Shown piece after piece: positions 1 through 11,812 of a stretch of DNA of 64,000 nucleotides (the first letter of the stretch is position 1; each line of letters begins with the position of its first letter). Source of the DNA: Trichomonas vaginalis G3 (Eukaryota > Parabasalia > Trichomonadida > Trichomonadidae); the NCBI RefSeq assembly GCF_026262505.1, contig NC_067204.1, positions 21,049,300 to 21,113,299 on the forward strand, written 5' to 3'. Below the pieces are notes generated by a model, which made no database searches, was not told the DNA's origin, and worked only from the letters and a program-made list of their open reading frames with translations. A program made the position numbers and the translations under genes.

Positions 1-3000
1 TGCTTGAGTCTATTGTGTCGTACAGTCATTTCTGGTACACTGTCAGTGCAGTGTATCAGAATTGACTGAATCTCTCGCACTCACATTCTGATTGCGAGAA
101 TAAGACGACAAGACTTTCTTGGCCGATCTATGATCGAAATACAGTCATTTCTGGTACACTGTCAGTGCAGTGTATCAGAATTGACTGAATCTCTCGCACT
201 CACATTCTGATTGCGAGAATAAGACCGACAAGACTTTCTTGCCGATCTTATGATCGAAATACAGTCATTTCTGGTACACTGTCAGTGCAGTGTATCAGAA
301 TTGACTGAATCTCTCGCACTCACATTCTGATTGCGAGAATAAGACGACACTATTCTTGATCTTATGATGTCAGTCATTTCTGGTACACTGTCAGTGCAGT
401 GTATCAGAATTGACTGAATCTCTCGCACTCACATTCTGATTGCGAGAATAAGACGACAAGACTTTCTTGGCCGATCTTATGATCGAAATACAGTCATTTC
501 TGGTACACTGTCAGTGCAGTGTATCAGAATTGACTGAATCTCTCGCACTCACATTCTGATTGCGAGAATAAGATCGACACTTTGCTTGATCTATTGTGTC
601 GTACAGTCATTTCTGGTACACTGTCAGTGCAGTGTATCAGAATTGACTGAATCTCTCGCACTCACATTCTGATTGCGAGAATAAGATCGACACTATAGTG
701 CAATTGAGTCTATTGTGTCTGTGTTTCTGTCATTTCTGGTACACTGTCAGTGCAGTGTATCAGAATTGACTGAATCTCTCGCACTCACATTCTGATTGCG
801 AGAATAAGATCGACACTATAGTGCAATTGAGTCTATTGTGTCTGTTTCTGTCATTTCTGGTACACTGTCAGTGCAGTGTATCAGAATTGACTGAATCTCT
901 CGCACTCACATTCTGATTGCGAGAATAAGATCGACACTATAGTGCAATTGAGTCTATTGTGTCTGTTTCTGTCATTTCTGGTACACTGTCAGTGCAGTGT
1001 ATCAGAATTGACTGAATCTCTCGCACTCACATTCTGATTGCGAGAATAAGATCGACACTATAGTGCAATTGAGTCTATTGTGTCTGTTTCTGTCATTTCT
1101 GGTACACTGTCAGTGCAGTGTATCAGAATTGACTGAATCTCTCGCACTCACATTCTGATTGCGAGAATAAGATCGACAAGACTTTCTTGGCCGATCTATG
1201 ATCGAAATACAGTCATTTCTGGTACACTGTCAGTGCAGTGTATCAGAATTGACTGAATCTCTCGCACTCACATTCTGATTGCGAGAATAAGATCGACAAG
1301 ACTTTCTTGCCGATCTTATGATCGAAATACAGTCATTTCTGGTACACTGTCAGTGCAGTGTATCAGAATTGACTGAATCTCTCGCAATCACATTCTGATT
1401 GCGAGAATAAGACGACAAGACTTTCTTGGCCGATCTTATGATCGAAATACAGTCATTTCTGGTACACTGTCAGTGCAGTGTATCAGAATTGACTGAATCT
1501 CTCGCACTCACATTCTGATTGCGAGAATAAGATCGACACTTAGTGCAATTGAGTCTATTGTGTCTGTTTCTGTCATTTCTGGTACACTGTCAGTGCAGTG
1601 TATCAGAATTGACTGAATCTCTCGCACTCACATTCTGATTGCGAGAATAAGATCGACACTATAGTGCAATTGAGTCTATTGTGTCTGTTTCTGTCATTTC
1701 TGGTACACTGTCAGTGCAGTGTATCAGAATTGACTGAATCTCTCGCAATCACATTCTGATTGCGAGAATAAGACCGACAAGACTTTATTGGCTGATCTTA
1801 TGATCGAAATACAGTCATTTCTGGTACACTGTCAGTGCAGTGTATCAGAATTGACTGAATCTCTCGCACTCACATTCTGATTGCGAGAATAAGATCGACA
1901 CTATAGTGCAATTGAGTCTATTGTGTCTGTTTCTGTCATTTCTGGTACACTGTCAGTGCAGTGTATCAGAATTGACTGAATCTCTCGCAATCACATTCTG
2001 ATTGCGAGAATAAGACGACAAGACTTTCTTGGCCGATCTTATGATCGAAATACAGTCATTTCTGGTACACTGTCAGTGCAGTGTATCAGAATTGACTGAA
2101 TCTCTCGCACTCACATTCTGATTGCGAGAATAAGACGACACTATTGCTTGAGTCTATTGTGTCTGTTTCAGTCATTTCTGGTACACTGTCAGTGCAGTGT
2201 ATCAGAATTGACTGAATCTCTCGCAATCACATTCTGATTGCGAGAATAAGACGACAAGACTTTCTTGGCCGATCTTATGATCGAAATACAGTCATTTCTG
2301 GTACACTGTCAGTGCAGTGTATCAGAATTGACTGAATCTCTCGCACTCACATTCTGATTGCGAGAATAAGATCGACAATAGTGCTTGAGTCTATTGTGTC
2401 TGTTTCTGTCATTTCTGGTACACTGTCAGTGCAGTGTATCAGAATTGACTGAATCTCTCGCAATCACATTCTGATTGCGAGAATAAGACCGACAAGACTT
2501 TCTTGGCCGATCTTATGATCGAAATACAGTCATTTCTGGTACACTGTCAGTGCAGTGTATCAGAATTGACTGAATCTCTCGCACTCACATTCTGATTGCG
2601 AGAATAAGATCGACACTATAGTGCAATTGAGTCTATTGTGTCTGTTTCTGTCATTTCTGGTACACTGTCAGTGCAGTGTATCAGAATTGACTGAATCTCT
2701 CGCAATCACATTCTGATTGCGAGAATAAGACCGACAAGACTTTCTTGGCCGATCTTATGATCGAAATACAGTCATTTCTGGTACACTGTCAGTGCAGTGT
2801 ATCAGAATTGACTGAATCTCTCGCACTCACATTCTGATTGCGAGAATAAGATCGACACTATTGCAATTGAGTCTATTGTGTCTGTTTCTGTCATTTCTGG
2901 TACACTGTCAGTGCAGTGTATCAGAATTGACTGAATCTCTCGCACTCACATTCTGATTGCGAGAATAAGATCGACACTATAGTGCAATTGAGTCTATTGT

Positions 3001-5605
3001 GTCTGTTTCTGTCATTTCTGGTACACTGTCAGTGCAGTGTATCAGAATTGACTGAATCTCTCGCAATCACATTCTGATTGCGAGAATAAGACGACAAGAC
3101 TTTCTTGGCCGATCTTATCTGTACAGTCATTTCTGGTACACTGTCAGTGCAGTGTATCAGAATTGACTGAATCTCTCGCACTCACATTCTGATTGCGAGA
3201 ATAAGATCGACACTATAGTGCAATTGAGTCTATTGTGTCTGTTTCTATCATTTCTGGTACACTGTCAGTGCAGTGTATCAGAATTGACTGAATCTCTCGC
3301 ACTCACATTCTGATTGCGAGAATAAGATCGACACTATAGTGCAATTGAGTCTATTGTGTCTGTTTCTGTCATTTCTGGTACACTGTCAGTGCAGTGTATC
3401 AGAATTGACTGAATCTCTCGCACTCACATTCTGATTGCGAGAATAAGATCGACACTATAGTGCAATTGAGTCTATTGTGTCTGTTTCTGTCATTTCTGGT
3501 ACACTGTCAGTGCAGTGTATCAGAATTGACTGAATCTCTCGCAATCACATTCTGATTGCGAGAATAAGACCGACAAGACTTTCTTGGCCGATCTTATGAT
3601 CGAAATACAGTCATTTCTGGTACACTGTCAGTGCAGTGTATCAGAATTGACTGAATCTCTCGCACTCACATTCTGATTGCGAGAATAAGATCGACAAGAC
3701 TTTCTTAGCCGATCTTATGATCGAAATACAGTCATTTCTGGTACACTGTCAGTGCAGTGTATCAGAATTGACTGAATCTCTCGCACTCACATTCTGATTG
3801 CGAGAATAAGATCGACACTATAGTGCAATTGAGTCTATTGTGTCTGTTTCTGTCATTTCTGGTACACTGTCAGTGCAGTGTATCAGAATTGACTGAATCT
3901 CTCGCACTCACATTCTGATTGCGAGAATAAGACCGACAAGACTTTCTTGGCCGATCTTATGATCGAAATACAGTCATTTCTGGTACACTGTCAGTGCAGT
4001 GTATCAGAATTGACTGAATCTCTCGCACTCACATTCTGATTGCGAGAATAAGATCGACAAGACTTTCTTGGCCGATCTTATGATCGAAATACAGTCATTT
4101 CTGGTACACTGTCAGTGCAGTGTATCAGAATTGACTGAATCTCTCGCACTCACATTCTGATTGCGAGAATAAGATCGACACTATAGTGCAATTGAGTCTA
4201 TTGTGTCTGTTTCTGTCATTTCTGGTACACTGTCAGTGCAGTGTATCAGAATTGACTGAATCTCTCGCAATCACATTCTGATTGCGAGAATAAGACCGAC
4301 AAGACTTTCTTGGCCGATCTTATGATCGAAATACAGTCATTTCTGGTACACTGTCAGTGCAGTGTATCAGAATTGACTGAATCTCTCGCACTCACATTCT
4401 GATTGCGAGAATAAGATCGACACTATAGTGCAATTGAGTCTATTGTGTCTGTTTCTGTCATTTCTGGTACACTGTCAGTGCAGTGTATCAGAATTGACTG
4501 AATCTCTCGCACTCACATTCTGATTGCGAGAATAAGATCGACACTATAGTGCAATTGAGTCTATTGTGTCTGTTTCTGTCATTTCTGGTACACTGTCAGT
4601 GCAGTGTATCAGAATTGACTGAATCTCTCGCACTCACATTCTGATTGCGAGAATAAGATCGACACTATAGTGCAATTGAGTCTATTGTGTCTGTTTCTGT
4701 CATTTCTGGTACACTGTCAGTGCAGTGTATCAGAATTGACTGAATCTCTCGCAATCACATTCTGATTGCGAGAATAAGATCGACAAGACTTTCTTGGCCG
4801 ATCTTATGATCGAAATACAGTCATTTCTGGTACACTGTCAGTGCAGTGTATCAGAATTGACTGAATCTCTCGCACTCACATTCTGATTGCGAGAATAAGA
4901 TCGACACTATAGTGCAATTGAGTCTATTGTGTCTGTTTCTGTCATTTCTGGTACACTGTCAGTGCAGTGTATCAGAATTGACTGAATCTCTCGCAATCAC
5001 ATTCTGATTGCGAGAATAAGACCGACAAGACTTTCTTGGCCGATCTTATGATCGAAATACAGTCATTTCTGGTACACTGTCAGTGCAGTGTATCAGAATT
5101 GACTGAATCTCTCGCACTCACATTCTGATTGCGAGAATAAGATCGACACTATAGTGCAATTGAGTCTATTGTGTCTGTTTCTGTCATTTCTGGTACACTG
5201 TCAGTGCAGTGTATCAGAATTGACTGAATCTCTCGCACTCACATTCTGATTGCGAGAATAAGATCGACACTATAGTGCAATTGAGTCTATTGTGTCTGTT
5301 TCTGTCATTTCTGGTACACTGTCAGTGCAGTGTATCAGAATTGACTGAATCTCTCGCAATCACATTCTGATTGCGAGAATAAGACCGACAAGACTTTCTT
5401 GGCCGATCTTATGATCGAAATACAGTCATTTCTGGTACACTGTCAGTGCAGTGTATCAGAATTGACTGAATCTCTCGCACTCACATTCTGATTGCGAGAA
5501 TAAGATCGACAAGACTTTCTTAGCCGATCTTATGATCGAAATACAGTCATTTCTGGTACACTGTCAGTGCAGTGTATCAGAATTGACTGAATCTCTCGCA
5601 ATCAT
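1..5605. repeat. Tandem hairpin array, about 47 units of ~120 bp
   Basis: Units of about 109-121 bp repeat head to tail from the window edge to ~5605, so the left end is not seen. Each unit has an imperfect palindrome with arms CAGTCA..TTCTG..TACACTG and CAGTGTA..CAGAA..TGACTG. A second hairpin follows, TCTCGCAATCA-cattc-TGATTGCGAGA, which is perfect in some units and has one arm mismatch (GCACTCA) in others. The linker comes in two types, one with GACAAGACTTTCTTGGCCGATC and one with GACACTATAGTGCAATTGAG, and each linker contains its own short inverted repeat. Near-identity of units implies recent amplification. No reading frame or transposase is visible in it. Confidence 0.95.
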
Positions 5606-7506
5606 ATTCTTAATTCGTTTTAAAATAAGATTTGAATCATTATTTTGAGATAACATGTAAGTGCACAACGACCAAAATACGATAATGATTGTTGTGGATA
5701 TCTAACACAAAATAAAAATATCCAAATATAAATTAGTTTAAAAGATGTATTTAAGAGAAAGTATGAAATTATATGAAATGGAAAAGTTTCATAGACATTA
5801 TTGATAATATTGAGATGAAAAAAAAAATTTGATAAAAAAATGTGAAAATTGATTTCGATTATAGATTGAAAGAGAAAGGTACATTCACTATTTTTGACAA
5901 AATTTTAAATTTTCATGGGATTGTAAATCTTATAATAACTAGATGAATAAGGAATGAATCCCAGTATAATGTGCATCATTATATTAAACACTATATGTAA
6001 GGCTAATGATTCTATTAACACTTATGAAGATCTATAGTATTTGAGCAGATAAATTTGATAATTTCCAAAACTCTTATATTTCAAAATTAAAGTGTGCGAA
6101 TGCATTTAAATGAGAGCAAAAAGAGATTGATGCTGTTAAAACTAGGGGTGAATTTGCAATTATTTCGCATCACAAGAACTACCCAGTAAATTCGGCTATC
6201 TTTCTTTGCAATTATTCTCCATTATACATATAATATAATGGTTAGGGTTTGAAGAAAAGTTACTAGAGAATTATTGACTTTTGAAATAATGCAGAATTTT
6301 ACTTGAAGAAATCATTAATTTATGAGTTCCAAATTGCTAAGCATGACGAAGGATCATTAAATTTGCTACAATTAGATACACTTATTGCAGAATTAAGATT
6401 TTTGAAATTAAAAGTTTGAAATATTGCCTTTTTGAATAAAAATTTAAATTTTATTATATAATCATGATAATATCTTATAGAAATTAAAAGAAAATATTTT
6501 AAACCATTCAAATATTTTGAATGTCTTATCAATTTAAAATATTAAAAGATAGCTTGATTTTATCATCATTAGTTGTTATCAAAGTTTTCTTCTTTTGATG
6601 AACAACAGTAAATGATTTGTTAATTACTTGTCTTCCTTTTTCGCAGCAAAATCGAAAGTTATGATGATAATCTTGCTCTCAATTTTGAAACTCTCTGATT
6701 TACAAGTAAGCATTCCTTTGGAAAAGCAGTCCTATTCTGTTTTCAAGATATTTTAAAGCCTCCATTTCATACAATGCGCAGATCTATTCGAAATTGCAAG
6801 AACTCTCAAGAAAAATGCAGCAGCAAAGAAGATTCCATAGTTTCTAGCATCAAAAATTTACAACCTTAATACAACAGTTAAAGAGAAGCTCGAAAAGAAA
6901 ATATTTAACCATAAAGCTGGAAACCATTCGATATCTACTATTGGATCTAATAAAAAGTTAATTATAACATATTTAACATGCTATTTGTTGACTTTGTTCC
7001 ATTATATTACCATATAAATCTTTTTGAAATCTAAAATATTTTTACGATTTTAACCATGTGTTGTTGAAACCATATATCAATCTTAGCTAAAGTATAGTTT
7101 ATGAGTCTGTCACCATCTAACGTATGAATTTTCAAAAATGTCAAATATGTTCATTTTTTCTGTAGATTCAGCCATAATTTCATGTTGTTATACTATTCAA
7201 CTATTATTTAATATTTTTATCGATTTAAATATATGATGAGATGCTTAGTTCTCCTGGAAATCGATTTTTAATCGCAATTTTAACTTTCCAAAAAAATTCA
7301 AAAATAAAAATCCCTCTCAATTTTCTAAGTTTTATAACTCGCCAAATCTCTAGCCAAATTTTTTTTGGCCCGTATAAATATTGTTAGGCACTATATAGGG
7401 ATGCTATTTATCCTATTTTCATCCCATTTTACTGTTATCGCCTAGTGAATGTACCTTTTGAAAGAGTAGTGCTGTACTTTATAAAAATTTCAACAACTCA
7501 ATTGCA
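5606..7506. other. AT-rich spacer between opposed hairpin arrays
   Basis: About 1.9 kb of AT-rich DNA separates the direct array from its inverted copies. Only short random frames are present, and I see no gene, RNA gene or internal repeat I can name. Its position suggests it is the central loop of a larger foldback structure, which is inference. Confidence 0.5.
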
Positions 7507-7779
7507 GTATAGTGTCGATCTTATTCTCGCAATCAGAATGTGATTGCGAGAGATTCAGTCAATTCTGATACACTGCACTGACAGTGTACCAGAAATGACT
7601 GTATTTCGATCATAAGATCGGCCAAGAAAGTCTTGTCGGTCTTATTCTCGCAATCAGAATGTGATTGCGAGAGATTCAGTCAATTCTGATACACTGCACT
7701 GACAGTGTACCAGAAATGACTGTATTTCGATCATAAGATCGGCCAAGAAAGTCTTGTCAATCTTATTCTCGCAATCATT
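7507..7779. repeat. Inverted copies of the 1-5605 array unit
   Basis: Slightly more than two units of the left array appear here in reverse complement, including the TCTCGCAATCA hairpin, the CACTG..CAGTG palindrome and the GGCCAAGAAAGTCTTGTC linker. Both arms break off at or just after the TCTCGCAATCA hairpin. The pair could fold back on itself across the 1.9-kb spacer. Confidence 0.93.
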
Positions 7780-9947
7780 ATTACAGATTTGCCCCTATAC
7801 TATATATTTAATTTAATTTCACTAACCAACTGAACCTGAAATCTCATAATTACTGCGATTGTAGAAATGCTATTAGATAGATATTTGAATTAGATACTGA
7901 ATTTTCAAATTTCAAAATTTTTCTCATTAATTTAGATGCAATTTGATTAAGAAACACCGTGTTATGAAATTATAGTCCAAATGAGATGCTAAAATTGAAC
8001 AAAATTTAACGAATTAAAATTTAATAATTTAAAAAGCTAAATATTTTATATAACACTAAATGGTTATTACTCTTTATGTATTGTCTGTTTTAAAAAGCAT
8101 AAAATATCATATATATTTTTCTGATAATTTAGATTTTCAAAAAAAGTTTTACGTTCGGCAAATGAACCTCAAAACAAGTTTTTCTAGGATGTTTCCTAAC
8201 CATTGTACTATACTAGAAGTGGAGCAAAAATTCGATTTTATAGTATTTAATCGCCTGTCAGCCCAAGGGCTGTTTGCTGTCTTCACTCTCTACTGATAAT
8301 AACACAAAAATAACATAAATGATTAAATTTGTTATTAGTTTTCTAAAACAAAATATTGATAATAAAATATCTCATCATTTTTTATGCACACTGTAAGATA
8401 TATTTTGAAAATATATCTGCACATATGTATAAATACTCTTTTACAATCTTATTTTAGAAAATCATATCTCTATTTGCTGAATCACTTAATAATTCAAACT
8501 ATAAAACCATTTTTACAATTATTAGAATACAATTAGCTATTTTAACTATAATGTTTACTGTAATATCTGATAAACTCATATATAATGACATTTTGCTCTG
8601 CAATAATAATTTTTTATACTAGAGCATATTTTTTAATATTATATCATGATGCAATATAATCTACATGTAGTGGTAACATAATTCAAACAACTTTGCATGC
8701 TATTTAACTTGTGCTTTGATACCATTTTGACAATTAACTAGAAAAATGAGTGAAATTTCAAATCATCCATAGTAATGTTTTCCCCATCATTATATAATTA
8801 ATGCAACCATTGATCACACTCAAAAACATAACAATCATACAAATTTATCATATTTTTCTCTTTTCCACATTGAACAAATCAAAATTGCTTAATTTATTAT
8901 AATTTCCATCTTAATACATTGATATATAACGCATAATAATATCTAATCTATATTGAAAAATTCGCAATTCAAAAAAGATTTCTAATTTATCTATTTCATT
9001 ATAAACTAACTTATTAAATATTATTTAAATAAGAAATAAATTCAATTTTAAATTTGCTAAACGCATATATTAAATGGTTAAATGACAAAATCATATTTCT
9101 TTATATATTTTTAGCTAATAAGCTTAAATTCTATATTTTCCTGCTTCTGTGCTCATTGGAATGCATTTTATAAGAATAATACACTTCAGAATAGTTATAT
9201 TATTTCGAATTATATCTTTTTTGAGATTGCTCTATTTAGAAAGTACATTTAGAAAATTTATGCCATATATAATAAAATATCTGTTTTTCAACATGCTTGA
9301 ATAATTTTGAGCTTATCATATTTTGCAATATTTTTGAAATTTCGAAACGGTGATCTGTTTATTCACAATAGCCTATCAGCATAATAGTGCTAAAATTTCA
9401 GGCTTGTGTCATCTAAATTGGGTGAGTTATGACATGATCAAATCTTGAATAATCATGTCCGTTACCTTCTCAGATTTGCAAGGAAGTTGTCCATTTATTA
9501 TCTCCTAGCTATGCTCCTAGATGTTCTGCTATTCAAAATTGTCTAGCTGTCTTCTGTCCCTATGCTTTAGAAAAATATGCTATTTTAGAACCATGGGTAG
9601 GGGGTCATGCAAAAAAAATTTATTCCTGGAAATGAATGGTAAATAGGTCTATTATTTCCCTACCAAATAAAGACATCAGACTATGCAAACTTTGTAGTAA
9701 ATACTTGTTTATATACACTATTTAGTTATGCTACAATAATAAAAGGATCTCAAATAGACACTTTTTGTTATTCCGTCACATCACTTTCCGCCACCCTAAA
9801 TAATAAAAAGTCTTAAGGTTAGCATAACAATCAGCTATATGAGAATGTATGTAAGTATGTATTTAATAAAAAATGGTGTTGTTAATATTTATAATTTTAC
9901 AAATGAATAAAAAAATCCATGGTAATGAAAAAGAAAGATGAATAAGC
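7780..9947. other. Gene-free AT-rich stretch
   Basis: About 2.2 kb with no convincing gene. The longest open frame (78 codons at 8060-8296) has AT-driven composition and no recognisable motif. The last part is probably the 3' flank of the minus-strand gene that ends at 9948. Confidence 0.5.
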
Positions 9948-10739
9948 TTATTTGCCATCTGAGTCGATTGTAATATCATTATCCTTTGCCCAACCCTTAA
10001 TTTTTCCTGCTTGGGCTGGGGGAGCTTTATCTAATGCACGCTGAATTGCGCAGGTTGACATTCTTTGGAATGTTTCTCTGTTCAAGTTTCTGATTGTAAG
10101 AATTTCTTTCTTTAGAAGATCACTTATTAATTCTTCAACAGATTTCCCTGCACCCCAGTACTGGTTATTGATAATGTCACTAATAACTGCGTTGTAGAGA
10201 TCGAACGTATCGGCCATAAGCATATCGCAGAAGTTCATCATTTCTGGATCTGGGTTATGCTGTCTAAGAACTTCTGATGCGTAAAATAGCTCGTTATGAA
10301 GGACAGCAATCTTTGTAAGCGAAGGGGTTGTTGTTAATTCGAAGAATTTTTTCTGACATTCAAGAAGGAACTTTCTAACTATAAGATTGCGACCGATAAC
10401 ACATTCTGGCTCTGCTAACTTCTTCGGATCAAGCTTCTTTTTGCCTTCACCTTCACCGTCTTCGTTGTCACCTTCGTTATCGAATGCTGTGCAAAATGTT
10501 TCTAAAGCTGGTGAGAATTCTTGATTTGGGTTGAGATCATATGATTTCACGTGATAATTTACAAGACTGAAATAAAGTTGAAATAGATCATAATTGAAAT
10601 CTTCAGTTAAGGCTGAGTATTTTGGAACTAAGGCTGGGTTAGGATTTGGTATTTTCATCAAACGTGGTATTGGAAATGGCTCTTCATGAATTTGAGACAT
10701 CTCCTCGCTGTTATCATCATCGGCAGCAACAACAGCCAT
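9948..10739 (-). CDS. Hypothetical acidic protein, 263 aa
   Basis: I do not recognise this family. The frame is complete from an ATG and has sensible composition. The N terminus is acidic (residues 6-13) and followed by a proline-rich piece (PFPIPRLMKIPNPNPALVP). A charged low-complexity stretch around residues 88-107 (DNEGDNEDGEGEGKKK) comes next, then a predicted mostly helical C-terminal half. There is no signal peptide or membrane segment, so it is probably cytosolic or nuclear. It lies on the same strand as the cyclin and channel genes upstream. Codon use resembles those host genes rather than the nearby repeats. A real host gene is likely; its function is unknown. Confidence 0.8.
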   Translation of the reverse strand: MAVVAADDDNSEEMSQIHEEPFPIPRLMKIPNPNPALVPKYSALTEDFNYDLFQLYFSLVNYHVKSYDLNPNQEFSPALETFCTAFDNEGDNEDGEGEGKKKLDPKKLAEPECVIGRNLIVRKFLLECQKKFFELTTTPSLTKIAVLHNELFYASEVLRQHNPDPEMMNFCDMLMADTFDLYNAVISDIINNQYWGAGKSVEELISDLLKKEILTIRNLNRETFQRMSTCAIQRALDKAPPAQAGKIKGWAKDNDITIDSDGK

Positions 10740-10968
10740 TTTTTTGAATAAAAAAAATTCGATGAAAATAATAATTATAAAAGAATTGTACTACAAATTA
10801 TTAGTCTATTCCAGAAATTTTTGTACTTTTGTTTGGAACCATTGAAAAATAATTGTGAGGATTTTTATACTCAAAAAGTTTCATGGTTGATAAGAGATAA
10901 TATTTTATTCATTCACAAAATATTCAAATAAAACTGTAACGTAGAAAATTTTCTGTTATTTTCGTTAT

Positions 10969-11590
10969 TCAAGAAAGTTGTATAGATTCAATGTCTATAC
11001 CCCATTCCATCAAAATGGACTCAATGTCACGTCGAGAGATAAATACGTTATAGTTTAAACATTCAAGATATTCAATCTCGAAACTCTGTACTGATTCCTG
11101 TTTGTTAGAAAATAAAAAGTACTGAAGAATATCCTAAGGCATGCGCAAAGTCATAATTGCTTGCAGGACTGTCTTCAATGAACTTATCCGCTAGTAATAA
11201 TGAGATCAGCATAAGTCTTTGCATATTATTGACACTGATTTTTTTATCGTGTCCATTTGTAATACGTCTGATGAGTACTATGGCTCCTGGGTATGTAGCC
11301 CATTCAAACTGTGTCGACTTTACGATCTTTGAAACAGCTGCGTAAAGAGGAATTTTCGGATCTGATGAAAATTCTTGGTAGTCTGGGTCTGTTGACTCTA
11401 AGTAAGGAATGCTGTAGTCGATTAAATCCCGAAAACTATCGATGAAGCATGTCTTGAGTTTTTCCATTACATTTGTTTGTATCTTCGGGGAGCTTTTGCT
11501 CTTTAGTTCTGTAAGGAAATCGATATTCTTTGCTGGAACTCTCTTGACAAAATTTATTGATGAATTAATGATAGTTCCCATGAAATCCAT
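10969..11590 (-). CDS. PHO80-type cyclin with one 25-nt intron
   Basis: This is a cyclin, the regulatory partner of a cyclin-dependent kinase. Exon 1 (11123-11590) ends with the cyclin-box pattern MQRLMLISLLLADKFIEDSP..NYDFAHALGYSS. Exon 2 (10969-11097) continues it with ESVQSFEIEYLECLNYNVFI, the usual 'E-x-x-F-L-x-x-L-x-Y' end of PHO80/PCL cyclin boxes. Removing 11098-11122 joins the two in frame and gives 198 aa, short but normal for a single cyclin-box protein. The first ATG is at 11590; the open frame runs a little further upstream without an ATG. Without the intron the protein would end in VLFIF and lose the last helix. The subtype is inferred from sequence pattern only. Confidence 0.8.
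11098..11122 (-). other. Candidate 25-nt spliceosomal intron
   Basis: On the minus strand the segment begins GTACTT and ends TCTAACAAACAG. The latter closely matches the fused branch-point/acceptor motif known for Trichomonas introns (ACTAACACACAG type). Removing 25 nt, which is not a multiple of three, restores the cyclin box across the junction. That is strong internal evidence for splicing rather than a random frameshift. Confidence 0.78.
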
Positions 11591-11812
11591 TGTTGTCAAA
11601 TGTATTCATTCATTGCATCACATCATAACGATATTTTGACTAATTTCGAATCAGAATATACAAATCAAAATATTTTTACAACTCATATATCCGGATTTTG
11701 TTTTTCCGCATAATTCTAATTTTGAATTTAGCCTTAACTTAACTTCATATCATAAAAAATAAATTGTCAGCAATATCACATGCTAGATTTTATATAATGT
11801 ATTAAAAACACT

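Noticed and set aside
1-5605. CRISPR-like array
   Set aside because: Regular spacing, but the units are continuous with no unique spacers, and the genome is eukaryotic.
8060-8296. 78-codon open frame on the plus strand
   Set aside because: No motif, AT-driven composition, no Inr-like box; expected by chance in DNA this AT-rich.
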